This document shows positions 1 to 5,785 of a DNA stretch of 8,524 nt, one piece after another. The translations under genes were made by a program, and so were the position numbers. The notes beneath the pieces were generated by a model that was not told where the DNA came from, did not search any database, and saw nothing but the letters and a program-made list of their open reading frames with translations. The first letter of the stretch is position 1. Each line of letters opens with the position of its first letter. Source of the stretch: Rhodospirillaceae bacterium (GTDB lineage Bacteria; Pseudomonadota; Alphaproteobacteria; Dongiales; Dongiaceae); the NCBI GenBank assembly GCA_016794075.1, contig JAEUKU010000174.1:1-8524 (forward strand). The letters run 5' to 3'.

Positions 1-405
1 GCCGTGAGGAATTCCGGCGCCGAGGTGGTGGTCGAGGGCTGCGGCTCCAATGGCTGCGAATATATGACCGGCGGCACCGCGGTCATCCTGGGCCGCGTCG
101 GCGACAATTTCGCCGCCGGCATGTCGGGCGGCATGGCCTTCGTCTATGACGAGGCGGACAGTTTCCCGCTTTTCGTCAATCCGGGCTCGGTCGTCTGGCA
201 GCGCCTCGATTCGGCATACTGGGAGCAGACGCTGCGCGACCTGATCGAGGAACATGCGGAGGAAACGCAATCGCGCTTCGCCCGGCGCCTCTTGAACGAC
301 TGGATGCTGGAACGCGGCAAGTTCTGGCAGATCGCGCCCAAGGAGATGCTCGACAAGCTGCCGCGACCGCTGAGCGACGCGCGCGGCGCCATCTCCGCCG
401 AGTGA
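1..405 (+). CDS. gltB: Glutamate synthase (NADPH) large subunit, C-terminal end (5' truncated by window)
   Basis: The reading frame is open from base 1 and ends at a TGA at 403-405, giving 134 residues of a protein that normally has about 1500. The visible part is the end of the GXGXG beta-helix domain: VVVEGCGSNGCEYMTGG, then LGRVGDNFAAGMSGGMAFVYDE, which are the Gly-rich repeats typical of GltB C-termini. A helical tail follows (about residues 60-125, with EEHAEETQSRFARRLLNDW), as in known alpha subunits. The enzyme transfers the amide nitrogen of glutamine to 2-oxoglutarate to give two glutamates in the cytoplasmic GOGAT complex; the GXGXG domain is structural. The small subunit gene gltD is not downstream, so it lies upstream or elsewhere. 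The next gene starts 4 nt after this stop, which suggests co-transcription. Confidence 0.95.
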   Translation, partial: AVRNSGAEVVVEGCGSNGCEYMTGGTAVILGRVGDNFAAGMSGGMAFVYDEADSFPLFVNPGSVVWQRLDSAYWEQTLRDLIEEHAEETQSRFARRLLNDWMLERGKFWQIAPKEMLDKLPRPLSDARGAISAE

Positions 406-409
406 CGGC

Positions 410-949
410 ATGGCGCCGATCCTGATCATCCCCGGCCTCGGCGGCTCCGGGCCGGAGCATTGGCAGAGCCTGTGGCAGGCCCGCCTGCCGGATGCCGTGC
501 GCGTGGAGCAGGCGGATTGGGACCGGCCCGATCGCGCCGGCTGGATCGCGCGCCTCGACGCCGCCGTCGCTGCAGCGAAATCTCCGCCGATCCTGGTGGC
601 GCACAGCCTCTCCTGCGCGCTGGTCGCGCATTGGGCGGCGGCGCATCGCCGGCCGGTGCACGCTGCGCTGCTGGTCGGGCCGGCCGACGTGGATTCGGAC
701 GCGCACACGCCGCCCGAGGCGCATGTGTTCCGGCCCATGCCGCTCATGCGACTGCCCTTCCCGGCCATCGTCGCCGCCAGCCGCAACGATCCCTATGTCG
801 ACTTCGACCGCGCCGCGCGCTTCGCCGCGGCCTGGGACGCCGAGCTGTATGATGCGGGTGAAGCCGGGCACATCAACACGGCGGCGGGGTTCGGCGCCTG
901 GCCGGCGGGCGAAAAGCTGCTGGCGCGCCTCACCGGCAACGCGCCGTAG
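410..949 (+). CDS. RBBP9/YdeN-like serine hydrolase (alpha/beta hydrolase)
   Basis: This encodes 179 residues, about the usual length for the compact RBBP9/YdeN family of alpha/beta hydrolases. The N-terminus MAPILIIPGLGGSGPEHWQS is the family's first strand and oxyanion region. The nucleophile elbow is AHSLS with Ser66 as the likely nucleophile; the family uses this looser form of GxSxG. Asp127 in RNDPYV and His154 in AGHIN complete the triad. No signal peptide is visible, so the protein is cytoplasmic. The substrate is unknown; relatives are described as serine hydrolases or esterases of undefined specificity. The ATG at 410 is 4 nt after the gltB stop and has no clear Shine-Dalgarno sequence, so translational coupling to gltB is likely. 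The gene ends 6 nt before the convergent protease gene. Confidence 0.88.
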   Translation: MAPILIIPGLGGSGPEHWQSLWQARLPDAVRVEQADWDRPDRAGWIARLDAAVAAAKSPPILVAHSLSCALVAHWAAAHRRPVHAALLVGPADVDSDAHTPPEAHVFRPMPLMRLPFPAIVAASRNDPYVDFDRAARFAAAWDAELYDAGEAGHINTAAGFGAWPAGEKLLARLTGNAP

Positions 950-955
950 CGGCGT

Positions 956-1768
956 TCAATCCGGATCGGGCAGCAGGTCCGGCGAGTTCTTCACCTCGGC
1001 CACCGCCTTGTCCCAGGCGACGATGCGCTCAGGCCCCGCCGGATGGGTGTCGAGCAGCGAGGCATGCGTCTTGTCATCCATCTTCGCCAGCACGACCCAC
1101 ACATGGCCGGCCTTGTCGAGGTCGTACTCGGCGCGCGCCAGGATGTAGGCGGCGAACAGATCGGCCTCGCGCTCCTGCGACTTGGAATAGCTGATGGCGC
1201 CGATCTGGGCGCCGAGCCGCATGGATTGCTCCATCGCCTGCTGGCCGGAATTGCTGGTATCGTACGCGGGATCGTAGCCGCCGGCTCCCAGCGCCGCGCC
1301 CATGAGCAGCGCGCCCAGCAGCGCGCCGATGGCGGCGTTGTCCTGTTTCTCGGCTATGTGGTCGCCGAGATGATGGCCGATCTCATGCGCGACCACGGCG
1401 GCGACCTCATCCTCGCTGTCGAGATAGCGCAGCAGCCCGCGCAGGATGTGGATGCGGTTGCTGCCCTCGGCATAGGCGTTCACCTCGTCATCGGCATCGT
1501 AGGTGATGTCGAACCAGCAAGGCTCGATCTCCGATTGCCGGCACAGCGGCCCGATGCTGTCGCCCAGGCGATTGGCGACGCGCGACACCAGCGCGCGATT
1601 CTCCGCGTCGGAGCGGGCATTGCTCGCCACGCCGGGCTTGCTGCCATCGATCACCAGCGCGGCGCGGTCGACTTCCGCCGCGGTGATTTGCGGCAGCCGG
1701 AAATCCGCGCCGGCGCAACCCGCCAGCAGGCATGCGGATAGCAGGACACCCGGCAGGTGTGATCGCAT
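956..1768 (-). CDS. M48 family zinc metalloprotease, predicted outer-membrane lipoprotein
   Basis: This encodes 270 residues. The N-terminus is a lipoprotein signal peptide with lipobox LAGC (residues 15-18). Ala follows the lipidated Cys18, which favours sorting to the outer membrane. The zinc site is HEIGH (128-132) with the third ligand Glu199 in the ExxAD motif of SQEREAD. DTHP (240-243) matches the conserved His-Pro site near the active centre in BepA/LoiP-type proteases. Between HEIGH and ExxAD lies an Ala/Gly-rich hydrophobic stretch (about 145-164) that could be a membrane-contacting helix or a lid. Relatives are periplasmic proteases that degrade misfolded outer-membrane proteins or assist their assembly; that role here is inferred. 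The ATG at 1768 has a strong ribosome-binding site, GGGGAGG, 5 nt upstream (plus-strand 1774-1780). Confidence 0.9.
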   Translation of the reverse strand: MRSHLPGVLLSACLLAGCAGADFRLPQITAAEVDRAALVIDGSKPGVASNARSDAENRALVSRVANRLGDSIGPLCRQSEIEPCWFDITYDADDEVNAYAEGSNRIHILRGLLRYLDSEDEVAAVVAHEIGHHLGDHIAEKQDNAAIGALLGALLMGAALGAGGYDPAYDTSNSGQQAMEQSMRLGAQIGAISYSKSQEREADLFAAYILARAEYDLDKAGHVWVVLAKMDDKTHASLLDTHPAGPERIVAWDKAVAEVKNSPDLLPDPD

Positions 1769-1773
1769 CTGCG

Positions 1774-1780
1774 CCTCCCC
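1774..1780 (-). promoter_or_regulatory. Ribosome-binding site of the M48 protease gene, inside a small hairpin
   Basis: Read on the minus strand this is GGGGAGG, 5 nt before the ATG, and it fixes the start at 1768. In the mRNA, CGCCU and AGGCG (plus-strand 1784-1788 and 1772-1776) can pair around a 7-nt loop, so part of the site would be base-paired and part in the loop. The pairing is short and may have no effect. Confidence 0.6.
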
Positions 1781-1816
1781 GGTAGGCGGGATTGTTTCTA
1801 TCTTTGATTGCGCTCA

Positions 1817-1846
1817 AGGCTAGGTGCAACCGGCGGTTGGAGTCAA
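1817..1846 (-). promoter_or_regulatory. Candidate sigma-70 type promoter for the M48 protease gene
   Basis: On the minus strand a -35-like TTGACT (plus-strand 1841-1846) is followed after 18 nt by a -10-like TAGCCT (plus-strand 1817-1822). Transcription would start about 40 nt upstream of the protease ATG. The -35 matches well; the -10 is poor. This is a pattern match only. Confidence 0.35.
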
Positions 1847-1852
1847 GCGCGG

Positions 1853-1881
1853 TTGACGGCGCCGGCCCGCCGCCGTAAACG
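1853..1881 (+). promoter_or_regulatory. Candidate sigma-70 type promoter for the histidine phosphatase gene
   Basis: TTGACG (1853-1858) and TAAACG (1876-1881) are separated by 17 nt and would give a leader of roughly 40 nt before the ATG at 1931. The -35 is good and the -10 is weak. It lies back to back with the candidate promoter of the divergent protease gene; the two -35 boxes form the inverted repeat GTCAA-N6-TTGAC (1842-1857). Confidence 0.35.
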
Positions 1882-1930
1882 CCACATTGCGCGGCCAGTT
1901 TGCATCGCCGCGTACAGCTAGAGGGGCATC

Positions 1931-2488
1931 ATGATCACCCGCCGCGGCTTCTGGTTCCTGCGCCACGGCCAGACCGATTGGAACGGCAGCGGACGCTGGC
2001 AGGGCCAGACCGACGTGCCGCTGAACGCGCTGGGCGAGGCGCAGGCGCGGGCGGCCGGGCCGCTGCTGCGCGGCGCCGGCATCGAGGTGATCTGCAGCAG
2101 CCCGCTCGGCCGCGCCCGCCGGACCGCCGATCTGGTGGCCGCGACGCTCGGCGTTCCCGTCTTTGACATACCTGGCCTGCTGGAGATGGATGTCGGCCCC
2201 TATGAAGGCCGCACGGAAGGCCATTGGCTGGAGTCCTGGCGCGCCGACGAGGCGGTGCCGGGCATCGAGCCCTTCCCGGCCTTTCGCCGCCGCATCGCCG
2301 CCGCCATCAACCACGCGCTCGGCCATCCCGGCGAGGTCCTGGTCGTGGCCCATGGCGGCGTGTTCTGGGCCCTGGAACGGCTCTGCGGCCGGCCCGGTTT
2401 CACCCGGCTGCCGAATTGTGCGCCGGCCCGCCTGACCCCCGCCGGCGCCACCAGCTGGCGCCTGGAAATATCGGGATTAATCGAATAA
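1931..2488 (+). CDS. Histidine phosphatase family protein (phosphoglycerate-mutase-like)
   Basis: This encodes 185 residues, a typical length for a single-domain branch-1 histidine phosphatase. The signature FLRHGQTDWN (9-18) carries Arg11 and the phospho-accepting His12. SSPLGRARRTA (56-66) gives the phosphate-binding Arg61, Glu85 in LLEMDVGPYEG is the likely proton donor, and AHGG supplies His141. All core residues of the family are present. The fold covers phosphoglycerate mutases, cobalamin and sugar phosphatases and broad-specificity phosphatases. The short length and the phosphatase-type LEMDVGPYEG region favour a phosphatase over a glycolytic mutase, and the substrate cannot be read from the sequence. 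There is no cobalamin gene nearby to support CobC. The ATG at 1931 follows GAGGGG (1921-1926) by 4 nt. Confidence 0.9.
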   Translation: MITRRGFWFLRHGQTDWNGSGRWQGQTDVPLNALGEAQARAAGPLLRGAGIEVICSSPLGRARRTADLVAATLGVPVFDIPGLLEMDVGPYEGRTEGHWLESWRADEAVPGIEPFPAFRRRIAAAINHALGHPGEVLVVAHGGVFWALERLCGRPGFTRLPNCAPARLTPAGATSWRLEISGLIE

Positions 2489-2589
2489 TAACCACGATTT
2501 CAAACGGATAGGCATCCGTATAGGGGTTGCTACCATTCTGCACCGGTTCCGGCGGCCGGGGATTCGGGCACACTTGCTCGATCCAGTCC

Positions 2590-2595
2590 GGAGGA
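2590..2595 (+). promoter_or_regulatory. Ribosome-binding site deciding the Nudix gene start
   Basis: GGAGGA lies 4 nt before the ATG at 2600. It supports that start over an in-frame ATG at 2639 and therefore supports a real N-terminal extension of about 40 residues ahead of the Nudix fold. Confidence 0.75.
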
Positions 2596-2599
2596 CCAG

Positions 2600-3157
2600 A
2601 TGCAGCCAATCGCCCTCTCCTTCCCCAGCCGCCGGCCCATGGCCGGCAACAGCAATATCGTGCCGCTGCCATCCAGACGCGACGAGGCCGCTGCCGCCGG
2701 CATTCCGGTGCGCAGCAAATCGGCCGCGGCGGTGGTGCTGGCCGGACGCGGCGAGAGAGCCCAGGTGCTGCTGATGCAGCGCGCCGGCAAGACCTCGCGC
2801 GGCCTGTGGAGCCTGGTCATGGGCGGGCTGGAGGCGGGCGAGACGGCGCCGCAGGCGGCCCGCCGCGAGCTCATGGAGGAGGTCGGCATCGCCGCCGGCG
2901 CGATCTACAATTCCGGTTGCTGCGACACCTTCTACAATCCCGGCGCCAACACCATCGACATCACGCCGATTTTCGTCGCGCCGTTCCCGCGGGCCCCGGC
3001 GGTCATCCTCAACGAAGAGCATCTCGACTATCGCTGGGTCAGCTTCGCGGAGGCGATGGAGCTCATCGCCTATCCGGGCCAGCGTCAGGCGCTTGCCGAG
3101 ATCAAGCGCGACTTCGCCGACCGCGACGCCCCGGCCTTCCGCCTGATGCAGGCCTGA
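2600..3157 (+). CDS. Nudix hydrolase, resembling dihydroneopterin-triphosphate pyrophosphatase (NudB) in places
   Basis: This encodes 185 residues with a perfect Nudix box at 75-97 (GX5EX7REUXEEXGU): Gly75, Glu81, Arg89-Glu90, Glu93-Glu94 and Gly96. The glutamates bind the metal that helps hydrolyse a nucleoside diphosphate linked to another group. The box wording (GETAPQAARRE) and the later NEEHLDYRWVSFAEA block (138-152) resemble E. coli NudB, which acts in folate synthesis. This is a resemblance from memory, not a search, so the substrate stays open. The first 40 residues lie outside the usual fold and are rich in Arg, Pro and Ala. The gene lies 111 nt after the phosphatase and 71 nt before the FzlA-like gene on the same strand, so a shared transcript is possible. 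Confidence 0.88.
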   Translation: MQPIALSFPSRRPMAGNSNIVPLPSRRDEAAAAGIPVRSKSAAAVVLAGRGERAQVLLMQRAGKTSRGLWSLVMGGLEAGETAPQAARRELMEEVGIAAGAIYNSGCCDTFYNPGANTIDITPIFVAPFPRAPAVILNEEHLDYRWVSFAEAMELIAYPGQRQALAEIKRDFADRDAPAFRLMQA

Positions 3158-3186
3158 TCCGCACGCATACCCTGGATCGTGCGGAT
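3157..3186 (+). terminator. Inverted repeat at the end of the Nudix gene (possible weak terminator)
   Basis: ATCCGCACG (3157-3165) and CGTGCGGAT (3178-3186) are perfect 9-bp inverted arms around a 12-nt loop. The left arm begins on the last base of the Nudix stop codon. No T-run follows, so it is not a classical intrinsic terminator. It could stabilise the 3' end or bind a regulator. TTGACG (3186-3191) begins at the last base of the right arm and could be a -35 box for the next gene, but the matching -10 is poor. One such repeat in a window this size could arise by chance. Confidence 0.35.
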
Positions 3187-3228
3187 TGACGCTGATAAAT
3201 TGCCGGCGAATCAGACTTCGCCGGGTCC

Positions 3229-3897
3229 ATGCGCACGCTCTATCACTTTCCGCTGCAGCCGCAATCGCGCAAGGTGCGCCTCCTGCTGAAGGAAAAGCAC
3301 CTGGATTGCGACCTGGTGGTCGAGCGGCCGTGGGAGCGGCGCGAGGCCTTCCTGCATCTCAACCCCGCCTGCGAGACGCCGGTGCTGACCGAGGATAGCG
3401 GCCTTACCCTCGCCGGCGACTACGTGATCACCGAATACCTGGAAGAGACCTATGAGGAGCCGGCCCTGCTCGGCCGCTCGCGCGGCGAACGGGCCGAGGT
3501 GCGCCGCATCATCGCCTGGTTCGACGGCAAGTTCAGCCGCGAGGTGACGCAGCATCTGCTGGACGAGAAGATCGGCAAGCGCCTCTACGGCCGCGGCGGC
3601 CCGGATTCCGCCGCCTTGCGCGCCGGCAAGGCCAACATCCATGTCCACCTGCACTATGTCGGCTGGCTGATCGACCGGCGCAACTGGCTGGCGGGTGACG
3701 AGATCTCGCTCGCCGACCTGGCCGCCGCAGCGCATCTCTCCTGCCTCGATTATCTCGGCGACGTGCCCTGGGACGAGCATCCGGTGGCCAAGGAATGGTA
3801 CGCACGGCTGAAATCGCGTCCCAGCTTCCGCCCGTTGCTGGCCGACCACTGGCCGGGAACGCAACCGCCGGCGCATTACGCCAATCTGGATTTTTGA
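3229..3897 (+). CDS. fzlA: FzlA-like FtsZ-binding cell-division protein (GST fold)
   Basis: This encodes 222 residues with an N-terminal thioredoxin-like GST domain (about 1-80; LYHFPLQPQSRKVRLLL, cis-Pro51 in ETPVL) and a C-terminal helical domain (about 88-205). The ERPWERREAFLHLNPA stretch, DVPWDEHPVAKEWYARLKSRPSF and the tail HYANLDF match the pattern I know for alphaproteobacterial FzlA rather than a catalytic GST. FzlA binds FtsZ filaments and promotes constriction at the division site in Caulobacter. Trp35 probably corresponds to the FtsZ-contact tryptophan known there. The usual Glu-Ser pair that binds glutathione is replaced by Gly63-Asp64 in LAGDYVITEYL, which fits a non-enzymatic role. 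The ATG at 3229 has only a weak upstream GGG, and no better start is seen. A plain GST remains the alternative. Confidence 0.78.
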   Translation: MRTLYHFPLQPQSRKVRLLLKEKHLDCDLVVERPWERREAFLHLNPACETPVLTEDSGLTLAGDYVITEYLEETYEEPALLGRSRGERAEVRRIIAWFDGKFSREVTQHLLDEKIGKRLYGRGGPDSAALRAGKANIHVHLHYVGWLIDRRNWLAGDEISLADLAAAAHLSCLDYLGDVPWDEHPVAKEWYARLKSRPSFRPLLADHWPGTQPPAHYANLDF

Positions 3898-3923
3898 GCG
3901 GAGAGACGCCGCTTTCCCGCCCT

Positions 3924-4041
3924 CGTCATCCCGGCCGAGCGCAGCGAGCGCCGGGATCCACGGTGAAGACGCAAGGGCAGTGCGATGCGATCTCGGATCA
4001 TGCGCTGGAGAGGTGGATCCCGGGGCAAGCCCGGGATGACG
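3924..4041. repeat. Paired palindromic intergenic repeat (REP/BIME-like)
   Basis: Two palindromic units lie between convergent genes. The left unit (3924-3960) has ATCCCGGC (3928-3935) pairing with GCCGGGAT (3950-3957). The right unit (4014-4041) has ATCCCGGG (4017-4024) pairing with CCCGGGAT (4030-4037). The two units are also inverted copies of each other: CGTCATCCCGG (3924-3934) matches CCGGGATGACG (4031-4041), and GGATCCA (3954-3960) matches TGGATCC (4014-4020). About 53 nt separate them. This wording, with GTCATCCCGG outside and GGATCCA inside, is a dispersed intergenic repeat type I associate with alphaproteobacterial genomes. It may act as a two-way terminator or a 3' end stabiliser for the genes on each side. 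Copy number cannot be judged from one window. Confidence 0.8.
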
Positions 4042-4063
4042 ACGGAATGCTATTCCGTCGTCA
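4037..4063 (-). terminator. Strong hairpin covering the stop codon of the TPR gene
   Basis: TGACGACGGAAT (4037-4048) and ATTCCGTCGTCA (4052-4063) form a perfect 12-bp stem with a 3-nt loop. On the minus strand the stem begins with the TGA stop (4063-4061) of the TPR gene. No T-run follows, but the right palindrome of the repeat element adjoins it and overlaps by a few bases. The pair could end transcription or protect the 3' end. It is the strongest hairpin I find in the window. Confidence 0.55.
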
Positions 4064-4801
4064 CTTGATCTCCAGCTTCTCGATGTTCTTCTGCGCCTCG
4101 GCGGCGATGTCGGTGCCTGGCATCACCTGGATCACCGTCAGCCAGTCGGAGCGCGCGCCGACCAGGTCGCCCTTGGCGCGGCGCAGATAGCCGCGCTCCA
4201 GCAGCGCCGGCGGGAAGCTGGGCGAGATTCGCAGCGCCTGGTTGACGTTGTCCTCCGCCAGATCGGGATTCTCCAGCTGGCGATAGGCCGCGGCGCGCAG
4301 GGCGTAGATGGCCGGATCCTCGGGCGACAGATCGATGGCGGCGTTGAGGTCGTCGAGCGCCTCGAAATACATGCCGGCGGAACCGTAGTTCATCGCCCGG
4401 TCGACCAGCAAATCGGCATCGCGCGGATTGAGCTTCAGCCCCTGGTTCTGGGCATAGAGCGCGCGCTGCGGGTTGCCCGACCGGATCCAGGCCTGGCCCG
4501 CCTGGGCGAAAAGCTGTGCCGCCAAGGGCGCCTTCAGCTGCGGCATCTGCTCGGCGACCCGCTCGAGCTCGAGCGCGCCGCCCTCCACATCCCCGGTGCG
4601 GATCATCGCCAGCGCCTTGCAATGGCGCGCCGCGTCGCCGCCGCCCTGGCGTTCCCATTCCACGGCGCTGTCCAGCGCGCCCGAGGGGTCGCGCTCCACC
4701 AGCACCATGCAGGCCTGGTACTGCGCCTGGTTGTCGAGCGCGGCGGCCGGCGCCGCGGCAAGCGCCAGCATCAGGGCGCAGACGAGAGATCGAGGACGCA
4801 T
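4061..4801 (-). CDS. Secreted tetratricopeptide-repeat (TPR) protein
   Basis: This encodes 246 residues from the ATG at 4799-4801. A signal peptide (MRPRSLVCALMLALAAAPAAA, predicted cut before Leu22) points to the periplasm. The mature part has a short helical region (25-90) and about four TPR units: 94-127, 128-161, 162-195 and 196-229. The units show the usual spacing and endings such as LNPRD, LSPED and ISPSF. TPR solenoids bind proteins and have no catalysis of their own; the partner is unknown. Cys31 and Cys61 are the only mature cysteines and could form a disulfide in the periplasm. The frame is open further upstream to a TTG at 4870, but starting there would put 23 non-hydrophobic residues before the signal peptide, so 4801 is preferred. 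The ribosome-binding site is weak. Confidence 0.82.
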   Translation of the reverse strand: MRPRSLVCALMLALAAAPAAALDNQAQYQACMVLVERDPSGALDSAVEWERQGGGDAARHCKALAMIRTGDVEGGALELERVAEQMPQLKAPLAAQLFAQAGQAWIRSGNPQRALYAQNQGLKLNPRDADLLVDRAMNYGSAGMYFEALDDLNAAIDLSPEDPAIYALRAAAYRQLENPDLAEDNVNQALRISPSFPPALLERGYLRRAKGDLVGARSDWLTVIQVMPGTDIAAEAQKNIEKLEIK

Positions 4802-4915
4802 CGCTTGCAATGAACCCGGCGGGAAGTTAACGCTGCGGCGAACCTTCCTGCGGCCGGCGGCGATTTGCAAGTCAGCAATTCGCGAGGCCGGAGAGCGCGA
4901 AAGACGACGACATCA
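4802..4915. promoter_or_regulatory. Divergent intergenic region between the TPR and SDR genes
   Basis: These 114 bp must hold the start signals for both divergent genes if each has its own promoter. TTGCAA occurs twice (4805-4810 and 4865-4870) and is its own reverse complement, but I find no convincing -10 partner in either direction. Confidence 0.3.
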
Positions 4916-5785
4916 ATGACCGCCATGCCGCATCTCTTCTGCTTCGGCCTCGGCTACAGCGCCGGTCTCCTCGCCCGCGACCTGCTGGCCAAGGGCTGGC
5001 GGGTCAGCGGCACCTGCCGTAGCGCCGAGAAGCAGGCGCGGCTGCGGGCCGACGGCATCGTTGCGCATCTGTTCGACCGCGGCCGGCCGCTCGACGACGC
5101 GGCGACAGCGCTGGCCGGCGTCACCCATCTGCTGAGTTCGGTGCCGCCGGACGAGGCCGGCGATCCGGTTCTGGCGGCGCATCGACGCGACCTCGACGCG
5201 GTCGCCGATGACCTCGCCTGGATCGGCTACCTCTCCACCACCGGTGTCTATGGCGATCGCGGCGGCGGCTGGGTCGACGAGACCAGCGCCCTGACACCGA
5301 GCGGCGAACGCGGCCGGCGGCGCGTCGCGGCGGAGCAGGCCTGGCTGGCGCTGCGGCCGGCGGCGCATCTCTTCCGCCTGGCCGGCATCTACGGTCCCGG
5401 CTCCTCGGCGCTCGACACCGTGCGCGAGGGCCGCGCCAAGCGCGTGGTGAAGCCGGGTCAGGTGTTCAGCCGCATCCATGTCGCGGATATCACCCAGGTG
5501 CTGGAAGCCTCGGTGGCGAAGCCCAATCCGGGGGCCGCCTACAATGTCTGCGACGACGACCCGGCGCCGCCCGCCGAGGTGATCGCCTATGCCTGCGCGC
5601 TGCTGGGCGTGGCGCCGCCGCCGGAGGTGCCGTTCGACCAGGCGGAGCTGTCGCCCATGGCGCGCAGCTTCTATGACGACAACAAGCGCGTCGACAATGC
5701 GCGGATCAAGCACGAGCTGGGCGTGGTCCTGCGCTATCCCAGCTATCGCGACGGGCTGAAGGCGATCCTCGAAGCGGGCGCCTAG
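4916..5785 (+). CDS. Atypical SDR / NAD-dependent epimerase-like protein (YeeZ-like)
   Basis: This encodes 289 residues from the ATG at 4916. A Rossmann fold starts at HLFCFGLGYSAGLLA (6-20), with the short cofactor motif GLGYSAG in place of the standard GxxGxxG. LSTTGVYGDRGGGWVDE (106-122) is the active-site strand and loop found in epimerase-like SDRs. RLAGIYGPG (154-162), SRIHVADI (185-192) and DDNKRVDNARIKHELG (254-269) are the C-terminal landmarks of the YeeZ-like group. The Tyr-x-x-x-Lys pair expected near residue 135 is absent: that region reads ERGRRRVAAEQAW. Cofactor binding is therefore likely, but a classical redox role is doubtful. The substrate is unknown. An ATG at 4925 is equally possible as a start; neither has a clear ribosome-binding site. 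A TTG at 4865 would add a non-family tail. Confidence 0.82.
   Translation: MTAMPHLFCFGLGYSAGLLARDLLAKGWRVSGTCRSAEKQARLRADGIVAHLFDRGRPLDDAATALAGVTHLLSSVPPDEAGDPVLAAHRRDLDAVADDLAWIGYLSTTGVYGDRGGGWVDETSALTPSGERGRRRVAAEQAWLALRPAAHLFRLAGIYGPGSSALDTVREGRAKRVVKPGQVFSRIHVADITQVLEASVAKPNPGAAYNVCDDDPAPPAEVIAYACALLGVAPPPEVPFDQAELSPMARSFYDDNKRVDNARIKHELGVVLRYPSYRDGLKAILEAGA

Noticed and set aside
1043..1741. 232-residue plus-strand open frame
   Set aside because: It is antisense to the M48 protease gene, whose lipobox, HEIGH and ExxAD motifs are clear.
2505..2518. Small inverted repeat CGGAT-AGGC-ATCCG after the phosphatase gene
   Set aside because: The 5-bp stem has no T-run and is expected by chance.
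3795..4190. 131-residue plus-strand open frame across the intergenic repeat
   Set aside because: It joins the out-of-frame end of the FzlA-like gene, the palindromic repeat and the antisense of the TPR gene.
4802..4870. TTG start for the TPR protein at 4870
   Set aside because: It would bury the signal peptide 23 residues inside the protein.
4865..4915. TTG start for the SDR protein at 4865
   Set aside because: It adds a basic tail unlike the family; ATGs at 4916 and 4925 fit the fold start better.
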